A stretch of DNA of 40,771 bases from an uncultured Spirochaetaceae bacterium (GCA_944389115.1 CALXLE010000031.1:1-40771), one strand, 5' to 3'; counted from the first letter of the stretch, positions 1 to 9,778 are shown. Numbers and translations are program-made. The notes: a model not told the origin generated them from the letters alone.

Positions 1-2004
1 CTCGGAGATCTGGAGTTTGATGAGCTTCTGAAGCTTGATCCAATTATTCAGATTCTCACGAAGGATGGCGGTATACTCGATGAGGAGCTTGAGAAGCGCT
101 CAGTTGATGGCGTCGATGTTGTTGAACTTGATCTCTCAACGCTCCGTCCCGTGCTTGAGTTCCTTCTCTTCTATACATCTCCAGAGGAGAGGAATGGTTT
201 CCGTGAGGCTGTAGATGCAGCTCTTTCACGGGCTGCTTCCGGGGAGATCAGCGGCGATGAGATTTCTGATATGGCAGGTATCATAAAGAATAGTATTCTT
301 GGCAGTACAGAGGATGGTTCCCTTTCTGTTTCCAACGCCGATATATACAGGAATCTCTTTGCTCTCACAGGTGGTATTGATGCAATTGAGATCTATGAGA
401 ATGTTCTTGCTGACCTTGAGGAAGATGGTGAAGACATTGCTTCCTCCATCATTTCGAAGGTATCTGAAGAAGAGAGGCCTCGTGCTGCTGTGACAGCAAC
501 GCCTGAATCTGGGCTATATGAGGAAATCATCGAAGGTATCAATGGATATCTTCAGGATATGAAGGACAGCATGTCCGATGAGGAGAAGGCTGCACTTATT
601 GAAGAGACAAAGGCTTACTATGACTGGTCGTCCATCTCTTATCACAATGATGATATCGCAATCAGCAGGAGTGATGTCGAGGATGTCTCTCTTGATTATG
701 GAATAACGGAGAAGGAATCAGATGGTACTGTGATAAGGAAGTCTGTGCTTCCCGATACGGATGGACTTGTGAGCTTCTCTGTATATTTCCCTGTTGGTGA
801 TATCACCGGGGATGATATGAACATCCTTGCGCTGTATAGGATGCTTGTCTCGAACCTTGATACTTCATCCACGCCCTATGCCGATCTAAAGATGAAGATA
901 AGCAGAGTGCTGATCTCTGCTGAGGTCGGCTTTGATGTATATGATTCCACGCCTTATATGACGCTATCCGGACTTGCTTCAGAGGATGACATTGAAGAGG
1001 CCATTGCCGTGTTCATGGAATTCGTATCGGATTCGGTCTTCACTGCAGAAGGCATCGAAAGGGTCGTATCGCAGGATATGGAGAACTACAACCTGCAGAG
1101 ATTGGCCGAGAATCCTGGTGCTATGCTCGGGCTTGCGAATGGAATATGGAGTGAAAGTTCCCTGTATGATATCGATCTATGTTTTACAGGGTTCTATGAT
1201 TACCTTGGAAGCGTGCTTGACTCAATCGGTGATCTGGATTACGCCTCTGCTCTGATATCTGATCTGGAACGTATCCAGAATACGGTTCTCGACAAGGGTG
1301 GTGTAAGGATGGAAATCATCGGAACTGAGAAGAATGCGGAAGATGCAGAGCGCATTCTTTCCGGTCTTGTTGGATCCTTGCCTGAGGGTAGCAATTGCAA
1401 TAGCTATGAATTCCTTGATCTACCATCTGGTATTGCCGTCATCAGTAATTCATCCACGGCTATTCTCTATAAAGGCATATCTCTATCTGGAAATGAAAAT
1501 GTCAAAGGTTCATACCTGCCATGGTTTTCCGCATATTCAGATGAAGTAATGCTTCCTCTCCGTACGCAAGGTGGGGCATATTCATCAGGAATATCCATCA
1601 AGGCAGATAATGACAGCATAGCCATGTATACCGCTATGGACTCCTCTCCAGCTATAAGCTATTCCGTCATGAATTCAGACTGGGATGTGATGCGCGATGC
1701 TTTGCTTAATGAGAGCGATCTGAATTCATATGCCCTTTCCTCTCTTGCGGCAATGAATATGGTTTCTACTGGAGCTATTGGAAGAGAGCAGCGCATACAT
1801 GAGCTTGCATATCTCTATGGGAAGGAGCGGGGAGAGGATATACTCAATGGTTCCAAGAATGCCTTGCTTAGTGAGAAGGATGAGGCTATCGAAGCTCTGG
1901 AGAGCGCTTTCAATAGCAATAGCTTCATATTCTATGCTGGGCCGGAGCAGCTTCTGGCTCCTATACAGGATGAATTCCTGCTTGTAATCGATCTCAGACA
2001 ATGA
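1..2004 (+). CDS. M16C (presequence protease/PreP-like) metallopeptidase, 3' part only
   Basis: The reading frame is open from the first base, so the start codon and the N-terminal half, where M16 enzymes carry HXXEH, lie outside the window. About 667 residues are visible. An acidic helical segment with 'MSDEEKAALIEE' resembles the M16C-associated linker domain that joins the two halves of PreP/Cym1 proteases. Further on, 'LPLRTQGGAYSSG' matches the C-terminal M16C signature (R-x-GGAYG), which lines the peptide-binding chamber. The family cleaves unfolded peptides in a closed clamshell. Whether this copy is active cannot be judged because the zinc site is outside the window. Domain assignment is by motif and overall pattern; the C-terminal domains are divergent. 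The gene converges on rlmKL. Confidence 0.75.
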   Translation, partial: LGDLEFDELLKLDPIIQILTKDGGILDEELEKRSVDGVDVVELDLSTLRPVLEFLLFYTSPEERNGFREAVDAALSRAASGEISGDEISDMAGIIKNSILGSTEDGSLSVSNADIYRNLFALTGGIDAIEIYENVLADLEEDGEDIASSIISKVSEEERPRAAVTATPESGLYEEIIEGINGYLQDMKDSMSDEEKAALIEETKAYYDWSSISYHNDDIAISRSDVEDVSLDYGITEKESDGTVIRKSVLPDTDGLVSFSVYFPVGDITGDDMNILALYRMLVSNLDTSSTPYADLKMKISRVLISAEVGFDVYDSTPYMTLSGLASEDDIEEAIAVFMEFVSDSVFTAEGIERVVSQDMENYNLQRLAENPGAMLGLANGIWSESSLYDIDLCFTGFYDYLGSVLDSIGDLDYASALISDLERIQNTVLDKGGVRMEIIGTEKNAEDAERILSGLVGSLPEGSNCNSYEFLDLPSGIAVISNSSTAILYKGISLSGNENVKGSYLPWFSAYSDEVMLPLRTQGGAYSSGISIKADNDSIAMYTAMDSSPAISYSVMNSDWDVMRDALLNESDLNSYALSSLAAMNMVSTGAIGREQRIHELAYLYGKERGEDILNGSKNALLSEKDEAIEALESAFNSNSFIFYAGPEQLLAPIQDEFLLVIDLRQ

Positions 2005-2136
2005 TTTCTGCATTCCAGCTGCCAGAGAAAAGATTCATTAGCTTGCATATTTATATGTAGCTGAAAGCGATGGCAGAGGATATCTGTTAAACCATTTTCT
2101 GGGAAACTGTATCCGGGAAAGATGTGCGGAAAAGAA

Positions 2137-2163
2137 GGGCATCACCGCTTTAGGATGATGCCC
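2137..2163 (-). terminator. Rho-independent terminator of hslO-rlmKL
   Basis: An 8-bp perfect inverted repeat, GGGCATCA/TGATGCCC, encloses an 11-base loop. Read on the minus strand, the stem is followed by TTCTTTTCC, so it fits best as the terminator of rlmKL, whose stop is just upstream. On the plus strand the tail is only moderately T-rich, but it could also stop transcripts from the M16C gene. Confidence 0.7.
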
Positions 2164-2170
2164 ACTTCTC

Positions 2171-4393
2171 CTATCTTCTGGGTTTCCTGTTCTTGTTAAG
2201 GCTTACCTTAACTTTGTTCCTGATAAGATAGCACTTATGTATATTCCCAGATGCGAGGAAATCATCGCCGATGGTCTCCTCTGTTATGTCCTCAACGATA
2301 TACTTCTCCCTTATTTCATCATCCAGCTTGAACCGGCGGAAGTTAGTGGAGAATATAAGGATTCCCCCAGGTGCGAGGTGCATTGCCGCAGCTCTTATCA
2401 GCTGGTACTGATCGCGCTGGACATCGAAAGATGAGGACCTTCCCTTGCCATTTGAGAATGTCGGAGGATCGCAGAAGATCAGATCGTATCTGTCATAGGT
2501 TGCCCATAGCCAGTCAATCACATCATCCCTGTAGAAGAAGTTCTCAATGTCCGTCGGATACTCGTTGATCCTCAGGTTCTCGATTGCCCAGTCGAGGTAT
2601 GTTGAGGAGGCATCAACCGATACAGTCGATACAGCTCCGCCCTTTATCGCATTGAGCGTAGCGCTTCCTGTATAGCAGAAGAGGTTGAGGAATCTCTTGC
2701 CCTCTGCCATCTTCTGTATCATCATCCTCACAGGTCTGTGATCAAGGAAGAGTCCTGTATCGAGATAATCCTGGAAATTGACAAGAAGCCTCAATCCATT
2801 CTCTCTCACGATATTGAATCTGTTCTTCGTAGCAAGCCTTGTATACTGGTTCTTGCCTTTCTGGCTCTTTCTCTCCTTGATGAAGATATTCTCGATATCA
2901 ACACCGGTAGCGCGCTCGGTAGCATACACCAGCTCATTCAGGTGCTCCTCCGCAACTTTCGGGTCAACGGTATCCGGGGCAGCATACTCAGAGAGGTTGA
3001 TCCATTTGTTCTCATAAAGATCGATTGCGGCCGCGTATTCAGGGATCTCTGCATCATATATGCGGTAGCACGTTACTCCCTCTGCCTCCATCTTAGGCCT
3101 TAGCTCCGAGAGGCTCTTCATAAGCTTGTCATAGATAATCTGCGCACCGGCTGATAGCGGAGCCTCAAGGCGCTGCCTCTTCTTCTCCTTCGCCCTCTCT
3201 ATAAGCGCATTGCGTTCCTCATCGGTATAGATGATGTAGTGCGCAGCCTGGCAGAGAATTCCTCCGTTATAGAGGCTGTTCGTCCTGTCCGGCTTCATAT
3301 CTATATTAGAGAGCTGGTCGCTTGCTCCTGTAAGGATTGTTGCTCTCCATCCTTTGAAGACATTTTGAAGTACTGTACCGATTCCGGAATAAAGCCTATC
3401 AAGGTCATCTACCTTCATGCGCTCGCCGTATGGAGGATCTGTGACGATGTACCCGACATCCGAAGGGCAGTCCGCTTCTGTGAATTTCGTGAAATCCTTG
3501 ACGGAGAAATCAATAAGGCCATCAACGCCAGCATTCCTTGCCGCTTCCTCTGCGATCCTCACAGCTCTCTTTGAGACATCGGATGCATATATCCTTATAT
3601 CCCTCTCATCGATAGCCTTCTGCCTTGCTGCAGCAGCTTCCGCTTTCAGCGCATCCCATTCTGCCTGGTCGAACCCAGGAAGGCGCTCGAAGGCGTATGG
3701 CCTTTTCCTTATGAGTCCGGGTGCTGTGCAGGATGCCATGAGAGCTGCTTCGATGGCAATCGTGCCGGAACCGCAGAACGGATCCATGAATACACCGGGG
3801 TTGTCGTCCTTGAGAGTCTTCTTCCATTCGCTACGGAGAATGAGCGCTGCTGCAAGGTGCTCCTTGAGAAGCGCATCTGTCTGATCCGGAAGCCTGTATC
3901 CTCTCATATGGAGGGCTTCTCCTGAGAAATCCGCGTACCACCTTACCTCATTGCCATGCACATGGACATGGAATGTTATATCCGGATTCTCCGTATCCAC
4001 GTCAGGTCTTACACCGTCAAACTTCTCCTTCATCCTGTCGCAGATTCCGTCCTTTACACGGAGTGCGGCATAATGGCTGTTGTTGATCCATGGACAGCTC
4101 TGTGTCGTGCATGTGACTTTGAGCGTCTTCTCAGGAGTGATCCATTCCTCCCAGGGTAGAGAGAGTGTGGACTCATAGAGCTCCTCATCGCTTCTTGTAT
4201 CCTCGTCGATGTAGAGAGCCATGAGAAGTCTCGATGCAACACGTGCATTGAGGCAGAAGCTCATGCCTGTCCGGAACGACCCCTCGAACTCTACGCCCGA
4301 TGCTGTCATCTTCACATCTTCTGATCCTGCGTTCCTTGCTTCCTCAGCTACCAGATCTCCCTGGTTGGCTGCGCATGCTGCGAAGAATATCAT
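2171..4393 (-). CDS. rlmL: Bifunctional 23S rRNA methyltransferase RlmKL (m2G2445 and m7G2069)
   Basis: A 740-residue fusion of two S-adenosylmethionine-dependent rRNA methyltransferases. The N-terminal region is THUMP-like. The first methyltransferase has 'DPFCGSGTIAIEAA' near residue 204 and the N6/N2-type motif 'TDPPYGERM' near 318. The second, RlmK-like (RlmI/PUA-less) half has 'NLFCYTGSATLNA' near 565 and 'CDPPTFSNGKG' further on. Length and domain order match the E. coli RlmKL fusion. In that family the N-half makes m2G2445 and the K-half m7G2069 in domain V of 23S rRNA. The start codon overlaps the hslO stop by four bases (ATGA), so the two are translationally coupled. Function is transferred from the family; position specificity is assumed. 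Confidence 0.93.
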   Translation of the reverse strand: MIFFAACAANQGDLVAEEARNAGSEDVKMTASGVEFEGSFRTGMSFCLNARVASRLLMALYIDEDTRSDEELYESTLSLPWEEWITPEKTLKVTCTTQSCPWINNSHYAALRVKDGICDRMKEKFDGVRPDVDTENPDITFHVHVHGNEVRWYADFSGEALHMRGYRLPDQTDALLKEHLAAALILRSEWKKTLKDDNPGVFMDPFCGSGTIAIEAALMASCTAPGLIRKRPYAFERLPGFDQAEWDALKAEAAAARQKAIDERDIRIYASDVSKRAVRIAEEAARNAGVDGLIDFSVKDFTKFTEADCPSDVGYIVTDPPYGERMKVDDLDRLYSGIGTVLQNVFKGWRATILTGASDQLSNIDMKPDRTNSLYNGGILCQAAHYIIYTDEERNALIERAKEKKRQRLEAPLSAGAQIIYDKLMKSLSELRPKMEAEGVTCYRIYDAEIPEYAAAIDLYENKWINLSEYAAPDTVDPKVAEEHLNELVYATERATGVDIENIFIKERKSQKGKNQYTRLATKNRFNIVRENGLRLLVNFQDYLDTGLFLDHRPVRMMIQKMAEGKRFLNLFCYTGSATLNAIKGGAVSTVSVDASSTYLDWAIENLRINEYPTDIENFFYRDDVIDWLWATYDRYDLIFCDPPTFSNGKGRSSSFDVQRDQYQLIRAAAMHLAPGGILIFSTNFRRFKLDDEIREKYIVEDITEETIGDDFLASGNIHKCYLIRNKVKVSLNKNRKPRR

Positions 4394-5319
4394 TTTCCCT
4401 CCTGGAATATTTCATCGATTTCCTGTTTCTCAAAGCTGTAGTCCGTACCGCAGTTGAAGCATTCAAGCACGAGCGGGAAGCTTCCTTCCGAGATGGCTTC
4501 CTTCTCATTCGCCGGCATATTTGCCAGATAGGTCCTGAAGTTCTCCCTCGAGCATGGACAGGAGAATCCGACAGGGAAGTGCGCCTCATGCTTTATGCCG
4601 TAATCGGCGAACATCGCTTCTGCATACTCCCTGATGCCTTCGCCCTCTGCGATCGCGCTCCCGAGTCCCTTCAGAGAGGATGCTCTCTCCTGCAGTGCTG
4701 ATAGCGTGCTATCAGCGCATCCCGGAAGTGCCTGTATGAAGAGCCCGCCAGCTCCCCAGACTCTTCCCTCTCTGTCGAACTTTACCGAGAGGCAGAACAG
4801 GGTAGGCGTCTGCTCCGACTGCCTGAAATACAGCGCAAGGTCGTTCGCCAGATTCCCGTATTCCATCATGATCTGGCCTGTGAACGGTGTCTTGCTTCCT
4901 TCGAGTATCTTTGTGATGGACAGGAATCCAGGTCCATACAGCATCGATGTATCGAATGATTCCACAGGCTTGCTGATCGGGATAGGGTTGTTTACAAGAT
5001 AACCACGGACCGCACCTGAGGCCCACGATTCGACTGATAGTCCCTTTACCGGTCCTCCGCATTCGATCTGAAGCTGCACCCTGTCATTTCCTTTGACCGT
5101 AGATGCAAGAAGCGCTCCCGCGATATATGCCTGACCGAGGATATAGGTCTCCATGATGCCAAGTCCATGGTTTGCCCTCATCTGGTTTATCATTCCCGTA
5201 GCCTGCACTGCGGATACCCTGACAGTGCCGTCAGCCATGAGGAAAACCTCCCTTCCATCGATAGGCAGGGAGGCTATATGTTCTTTCAGTTCATTGTCTG
5301 TGATAGGCTGGAGTATCAT
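4390..5319 (-). CDS. hslO: Hsp33 redox-regulated holdase chaperone
   Basis: 309 residues, the usual Hsp33 length. The C-terminus has the four-cysteine zinc switch as CPCSR (C-x-C), then about 30 residues on, CFNC (C-x-x-C). In known Hsp33 proteins, oxidation of these cysteines ejects zinc and unfolds the linker, turning on ATP-independent holdase activity in the cytosol. The protein begins MILQPITDNELKEH. No clear Shine-Dalgarno sequence precedes the ATG. The 5' region carries a perfect hairpin (see 5344-5361). It is the first gene of a two-gene minus-strand unit with rlmKL, pairing protein and ribosome quality control. Confidence 0.95.
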   Translation of the reverse strand: MILQPITDNELKEHIASLPIDGREVFLMADGTVRVSAVQATGMINQMRANHGLGIMETYILGQAYIAGALLASTVKGNDRVQLQIECGGPVKGLSVESWASGAVRGYLVNNPIPISKPVESFDTSMLYGPGFLSITKILEGSKTPFTGQIMMEYGNLANDLALYFRQSEQTPTLFCLSVKFDREGRVWGAGGLFIQALPGCADSTLSALQERASSLKGLGSAIAEGEGIREYAEAMFADYGIKHEAHFPVGFSCPCSRENFRTYLANMPANEKEAISEGSFPLVLECFNCGTDYSFEKQEIDEIFQEGK

Positions 5320-5343
5320 TATGTGTGTAGCTTATCTGACAAC

Positions 5344-5361
5344 GTACTTGCTTGCAAGTAC
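5344..5361 (-). promoter_or_regulatory. Perfect hairpin/palindrome upstream of hslO
   Basis: GTACTTG-CTTG-CAAGTAC is a 7-bp perfect inverted repeat with a 4-base loop, 25 bases upstream of the hslO start. A possible minus-strand -10 (TATATC, about 5380) lies further upstream, which would place the hairpin inside the hslO leader. It could equally be a dyad operator between the divergent hslO and kinase genes. The role is inferred. Confidence 0.45.
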
Positions 5362-5424
5362 TTGCAGCAGGCAGGATATACCCGCTTCTGCTTTAATGTC
5401 CTTTCTTCTATTTTGTCTTTGCAA

Positions 5425-5430
5425 TATAAT
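5425..5430 (+). promoter_or_regulatory. -10 box (TATAAT) for the kinase-regulator-ABC cluster
   Basis: A perfect TATAAT sits 20 bases upstream of the TTG start at 5451, followed by a strong AAGGAGG Shine-Dalgarno sequence ending about 7 bases before that TTG. No good -35 hexamer is seen at 16-18 bases, so the promoter may be weak or activator-dependent. Confidence 0.5.
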
Positions 5431-5450
5431 GCAACAGAAGGAGGAAATGC

Positions 5451-6725
5451 TTGGAGAAAGGCGGCCGAAGAGGAAAAGGGTTCAGCCATGTCCTGACAGA
5501 GCGGCATGAGACGATGGCGACGAATGCCGTGATAACGCTGTGCTTCATAGCGCTGCTTCTGCTTGCGATTGTCCTTTCGTTCGTGATCATAACATCGGAG
5601 CGGCTTAGGCTTGAGAACTCCGTTGAGAGGGCATATAGCTCTGTGTTCCTTGCCCTGAGCCAGGGGAGTATCGACAGCGCTGTGCTTGGGCCTGATGTGC
5701 TTGGCTTCGGATATTACTCCTCCACTGGCAATGCCCTATATACCTGGGGCGATGCATATCAGCGTCTTCCCATAACCAGATTCCCTGATGCTTCAGATTC
5801 CTATGTGACATCGTATGATGAGGCCAGAGGAATGATAGAGAGCGTGAGGTATGTCTCTGATACTGTGCTGGTCCCGGGGAATCTCTTCAGGAACGGAGGA
5901 GGGGTCCTCGAGTATCCCGATATCCTCTATCTTGCATTCAATGCAGTTCCCGTGATGTCACGGATACGGCTAGTGACGATTGTCGCGATAATATCTGTCG
6001 CTGCGATCCTGCTTCTCTATATAATCGTTCTCCAGATATCCGCACAGAACAGGGAATACCGCATGAGACTTCAGCGCCAGCAGAATCTTGTAAGCCTTGG
6101 AGAGGCTGCGAGGACGCTTACGCATGAGATAAAGAACCCGCTTTCCGCGATACGGCTTCAGCTTGCGCTGCTGAAGAGGGAGGCTGATCCTGCGCTCCTT
6201 GATGATATCATGGTGATTGATCAGGAGACCGCAAGGCTTACGGAGCTCACGGATAGGGTTTCGGATTTCATCCGCAATCCGCTCGGAACTCCGGAGAAGG
6301 TCGATCTCGTATCCACTGTCGAGAATCTCATACCACTGTTCAGCCATACGATAATCCTCCTTCCTCCGCCGTCCAGGCCTCTGTATGTGATGTTCGATCC
6401 CGCAAGGCTGAGGTCCGTGGTTGAGAATCTGCTTAAGAATGCCATAGAGGCGACGGAGGGCGATGCCCCAGTCGAATGCTCTATAACAGAAGAGCGGAAT
6501 ATGTATCGTGTCGCGGTCCGAGACAGGGGAATCGGTATTGGCGATGTTGATAAGTCGAAGATTTTCGATCCGTTCTATACAACAAAGATAAACGGCTCAG
6601 GGATAGGGCTTTCGATAGCAAGCCAGTTCCTTGCCGCAGCCGGAGGCAGTATCGCGCTGTATAAGAGAGATGGAGGGGGAACATCTGCCGAATTCACCGT
6701 TCCTGCCTTCGGGAGAGTGCTTTGA
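5451..6725 (+). CDS. Membrane sensor histidine kinase (NtrB/AtoS-like)
   Basis: 424 residues. A first membrane helix lies near residues 25-48, then an extracytoplasmic sensor domain of about 120 residues, then a second helix near 175-200. The HisKA dimerisation helix has 'THEIKNPLSAIRLQ' with the phospho-accepting histidine near residue 225. The HATPase domain has N-box 'LLKNAIEAT', G1 'VRDRGIGI' and 'DPFYTTK..GSGIGLSI'. It should autophosphorylate and pass phosphate to the overlapping response regulator. The start chosen is TTG, because AAGGAGG lies 7 bases upstream; an in-frame ATG at 5514 lacks a good site and would leave almost no residues before the first helix. The stop overlaps the next gene's start (TTGA). 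The signal sensed is unknown. Confidence 0.9.
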   Translation: MEKGGRRGKGFSHVLTERHETMATNAVITLCFIALLLLAIVLSFVIITSERLRLENSVERAYSSVFLALSQGSIDSAVLGPDVLGFGYYSSTGNALYTWGDAYQRLPITRFPDASDSYVTSYDEARGMIESVRYVSDTVLVPGNLFRNGGGVLEYPDILYLAFNAVPVMSRIRLVTIVAIISVAAILLLYIIVLQISAQNREYRMRLQRQQNLVSLGEAARTLTHEIKNPLSAIRLQLALLKREADPALLDDIMVIDQETARLTELTDRVSDFIRNPLGTPEKVDLVSTVENLIPLFSHTIILLPPPSRPLYVMFDPARLRSVVENLLKNAIEATEGDAPVECSITEERNMYRVAVRDRGIGIGDVDKSKIFDPFYTTKINGSGIGLSIASQFLAAAGGSIALYKRDGGGTSAEFTVPAFGRVL

Positions 6726-8050
6726 AAGTTCTGGTTTGCGACGATGAGGATAATATCAGAAAGCTGCTTAAGAGACTGCTGAATCTCGAGGGCATTGATG
6801 CCGATTGTGCCGAGAATGGGCTCTCTGCCCAGCGCATGATTGCCTCGGAACGCTATGATGCCATCGTGGCGGATCTCCGGATGCCTGGTCTCGATGGTCT
6901 GGGACTGCTTAGGTGGATACGCGCCGAGGGATTCCGCGTTCCTGTCATCATGATCAGTGCCCATGGGGATATCAACGATGCTGTGACAGCGCTGAAGGAT
7001 GGGGCGGACGACTATCTCGTGAAGCCTTTCGACCCTGATGAGCTGCTGATAAAGCTTAAGGGGCTGGTGAAGGCCCAGAACCTGATGAATGCGGCAGAAG
7101 GAGAGAAGAAGAGCTCCGGATTCCTAGGGGCAAGCAGCTCTGCAGAGCAGATCCGGAGAATCATAGAGCGCATCGCGCCATCATCCGCAACTGTCCTGAT
7201 AACAGGAGAGTCCGGTACGGGAAAGGAGGTGGCGGCAAGGCAGATCCATGCTCTTTCCTCTGTATCATCCGGCCCATTCAGGGCTATAAATATCGGCGGA
7301 GTACCCGAGAATCTCATAGAGTCCGAGCTCTTCGGCTATGAGAAGGGAGCATTCACCGGTGCGGAGAGCCGCAAGCCTGGTCTTTTCGAGCTTGCTTCCG
7401 GAGGGACTTTGTTCCTTGATGAGATCGGTGATATGCCTGCAGCCCTTCAGGTCAAGATTCTGCGCGTGCTTCAGGAGAAGAAGATAACCAGGCTCGGTGG
7501 CACATCCGAGATACCGATCAACGCCAGGATAGTGGCGGCAACCAACAGGAATCTTGAGGATATGGTCCGGGAGGGAACGTTCAGGGAGGATCTCTTCTAC
7601 AGGCTGAACGTCGTCAGGATCCGTATACCGCCTCTGCGCGAGCGTCCAGATGATATTCCTGTGCTTGCCCAGGCAATCCTGGCGAAATATGCTGAATCAA
7701 TGGGAATGAGGATAAAGGGATTCTCCCCAGAGGCTATTGCCGCATTATCTCAGCATCCATTTTATGGCAATGTCAGGGAACTGGAGAACGTGATTGAGCG
7801 TGCGATGATATTCGCCGATTCAGATGTTATTGAGGCCCGCGATCTCGATCTCAGGCAGGCACTTGGCAGAGGCGATGACAAGGCTACGGTCCCTATCCAG
7901 GATGCACAGTCGCTGAAGGATATCGAGCGCAATGCGATAATCCGGTCGCTCCATCGCTGGGAAGGCAACAGGACAAGAAGCGCAGAGGAGCTCGGGATAT
8001 CGAGACGTACGCTGATAACGAAGATCCAGGAGTATGGCATCGATCTTTGA
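6722..8050 (+). CDS. NtrC-family sigma-54-dependent response regulator
   Basis: 442 residues. The receiver domain has acidic pocket residues 7-9 and phospho-acceptor Asp51 in '[10 protein letters not shown]', with the conserved Lys in '[10 protein letters not shown]'. The AAA+ domain has Walker A 'GESGTGKE' near 161 and 'GAFTGA' near 209, the loop that contacts sigma-54. A C-terminal Fis-type helix-turn-helix includes '[15 protein letters not shown]'. Phosphorylation by the upstream kinase should drive ATP-dependent open-complex formation at sigma-54 promoters. The start is TTG, overlapping the kinase stop. I found no convincing sigma-54 (-24/-12) promoter in the window, so the targets are probably elsewhere. 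Confidence 0.93.
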   Translation: MKVLVCDDEDNIRKLLKRLLNLEGIDADCAENGLSAQRMIASERYDAIVADLRMPGLDGLGLLRWIRAEGFRVPVIMISAHGDINDAVTALKDGADDYLVKPFDPDELLIKLKGLVKAQNLMNAAEGEKKSSGFLGASSSAEQIRRIIERIAPSSATVLITGESGTGKEVAARQIHALSSVSSGPFRAINIGGVPENLIESELFGYEKGAFTGAESRKPGLFELASGGTLFLDEIGDMPAALQVKILRVLQEKKITRLGGTSEIPINARIVAATNRNLEDMVREGTFREDLFYRLNVVRIRIPPLRERPDDIPVLAQAILAKYAESMGMRIKGFSPEAIAALSQHPFYGNVRELENVIERAMIFADSDVIEARDLDLRQALGRGDDKATVPIQDAQSLKDIERNAIIRSLHRWEGNRTRSAEELGISRRTLITKIQEYGIDL

Positions 8051-8077
8051 GCCATAGACCATGCTTTTTCCCGTGGT

Positions 8078-8083
8078 TATAAT
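8078..8083 (+). promoter_or_regulatory. -10 box (TATAAT) before the NitT/TauT-type ABC operon
   Basis: A perfect TATAAT lies 17 bases before the ATG at 8101, with GGAGG between them, so a transcript starting about 8090 would have a leader of some 10 bases. A matching -35 is not obvious. The ABC genes may thus be transcribed both from here and by readthrough from the two-component genes. Confidence 0.45.
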
Positions 8084-8100
8084 CAGGGGCGGAGGCTTCT

Positions 8101-9054
8101 ATGAAGAAGATCTGTCTTTCTATTCTGGTAATGGTTCTCATAGTTATACCCGCTTCTGCGGAGAATATCCGCATTGCGGCTATGCGCGGACCGACAGCCA
8201 TGGGGCTCTGCGGCCTTATGGAGAAGGCTGCAGAGGGTCCTGTCAGCGGTAACAGCTATGAGTTCACGCTCGAAGGTTCTCCCGATGCCGTCGTTCCTCT
8301 TGTCGTGCGCGGCGATGTCGATATAGCGGCCATCCCTGCAAATCTTGCATCTGTTCTGTACAACAGGACAAATGGAAGGATACAGGCACTTGCGATCAAT
8401 ACACTCGGTGTACTCTACATTGCTGAGAAAGGAAATACAGTTCAGTCCATCGATGATCTGAGAGGTCGTACGATCTATTCAGCCGGAAAGGGCGCAACAC
8501 CTGAATATGCGCTTGAATATGTTCTTTCTGCCAATGGTCTTGAAGTTGGCAAGGATGTCTTCATCGAATGGAAGAGCGAGCATGCCGAATGCGTTGCGGC
8601 ACTCACGAGCGATGCCAATGGTGTTGCGATGCTGCCCCAGCCATTCGCGGCTACAGCAGTGCTATCCGACAGCTCTATCAGGATAGCGCTTGACCTCAAT
8701 CAGCTCTGGCAGGATGCCACCGGCCTGGGACTCATTACAGGGGTAACGATAGTCAACCGTGATTTCGCAGCGGAACATCCTGATGCGATAGAGGCATTCC
8801 TCTCTGATTACAGTGATTCCGTCAGCTTTGTGACAAGCGATTCCAGAGCTGCTTCCGTCGTCGCATCATTTGGTATAGTGCCTGAGAAGGCCGCTGAGGC
8901 TGCGATCCCATACTGCAATATCGTGATGATTGATGGGGAGGAGATGCATGAAGCGCTCTCATTCTATCTCTCTGTCCTTGAGGCACAGAACCCGCAGGCA
9001 GTAGGAGGCAGGACTCCGCTTGATGATTTCTACTTTGTCCAGCAGGAAGTATAA
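8101..9054 (+). CDS. ABC transporter substrate-binding protein, NitT/TauT/SsuA type
   Basis: 317 residues beginning with a signal peptide (MKKICLSILVMVLIVIPASA, cleavage about residue 20), without a lipobox cysteine. The mature part starts 'IRIAAMRGPTAMGL' and has the two-lobed periplasmic-binding pattern of the NMT1/SsuA/PhnD-like fold, including 'VPLVVRGDVDIAAIPANLA' and 'DDLRGRTIYSAGKGATPEYA'. The family captures sulfonates, nitrate, taurine or pyrimidine precursors. The substrate here cannot be told from the sequence. The permease gene starts inside its 3' end and the ATPase follows, so it is a complete importer. It lies 50 bases after the NtrC-type regulator, which suggests functional linkage. 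Confidence 0.85.
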   Translation: MKKICLSILVMVLIVIPASAENIRIAAMRGPTAMGLCGLMEKAAEGPVSGNSYEFTLEGSPDAVVPLVVRGDVDIAAIPANLASVLYNRTNGRIQALAINTLGVLYIAEKGNTVQSIDDLRGRTIYSAGKGATPEYALEYVLSANGLEVGKDVFIEWKSEHAECVAALTSDANGVAMLPQPFAATAVLSDSSIRIALDLNQLWQDATGLGLITGVTIVNRDFAAEHPDAIEAFLSDYSDSVSFVTSDSRAASVVASFGIVPEKAAEAAIPYCNIVMIDGEEMHEALSFYLSVLEAQNPQAVGGRTPLDDFYFVQQEV

Positions 9055-9778
9055 GGCTGCTGCTATCGTATTCTGGATAGCTATCTGGTGGATAGCTTCA
9101 ATCATGATCGGGGAGGATCTCTTCCTCCCTTCGCCGTTCAGTGTAGTTGAAAGGCTTGCTGCGCTTATGCAGGAATCCCAGTTCTGGATGTCAGCGGCTT
9201 TCACGCTTTCAAGGATACTGATCGGATTCATGCTGTCTTTGGCAGCTGCACTTGCCGCCGCGTATCTTTCGTCATGCTTTGGCTGGTTCCGCATACTTAT
9301 GGATCCGCTCGTAAGAATAGTGAGGGCGACTCCCGTGGCTTCCATTGTCATCCTTGCACTTGTGTGGGTATCTTCAAGAAACCTCTCAGCCCTCATCTCC
9401 GCGCTGATGGTTTTCCCGATTGTCTATACGAATGTGCTGAAGGGAATCGACGAGACGCCAAGGGAGCTTGTTGAGATGGCTGATGCATATCATATCCGTC
9501 TCATGAAGCGTCTGCGCTATATCTACATTCCATCCGTTCTTCCTTATTTCCTCTCATCCCTCTCGATTGCATTGGGGCTTGCTTGGAAGAGCGGTATCGC
9601 GGCTGAGGTCATAGGCCTGCCTGACGGGTCAATCGGCGAGAGGGTATATGAGGCCAAGATCTATCTTTCGACTCCTGATCTCTTTGCCTGGACTGTCACC
9701 ATCGTCATCCTTGCATTTCTGTTCGAGAGGCTATTCCTTCTTCTGTCTACGAAGCTTGCGGGGAGGATGATGAGATGA
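9023..9778 (+). CDS. ABC transporter permease, NitT/TauT (SsuC/TauC) type
   Basis: About 251 residues with around six hydrophobic helices and the family opening 'LFLPSPFSVVERL'. The cytoplasmic EAA loop is recognisable around 'GIDETPRELVEMADAY' followed by 'RLRYIYIPSVLPYF', where the permease couples to the ATPase. The ATG at 9023 is used; a TTG one codon upstream is equally possible. It overlaps the binding-protein gene by 32 bases, so translation is probably coupled. Inner-membrane component of the importer encoded at 8101-10335. Confidence 0.88.
   Translation: MISTLSSRKYKAAAIVFWIAIWWIASIMIGEDLFLPSPFSVVERLAALMQESQFWMSAAFTLSRILIGFMLSLAAALAAAYLSSCFGWFRILMDPLVRIVRATPVASIVILALVWVSSRNLSALISALMVFPIVYTNVLKGIDETPRELVEMADAYHIRLMKRLRYIYIPSVLPYFLSSLSIALGLAWKSGIAAEVIGLPDGSIGERVYEAKIYLSTPDLFAWTVTIVILAFLFERLFLLLSTKLAGRMMR

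Noticed and set aside
3417..3884. 155-codon open frame on the plus strand
   Set aside because: Antisense to the methyltransferase domain of rlmKL; no ribosome site, and the translation shows no domain. The real coding signal is on the minus strand.
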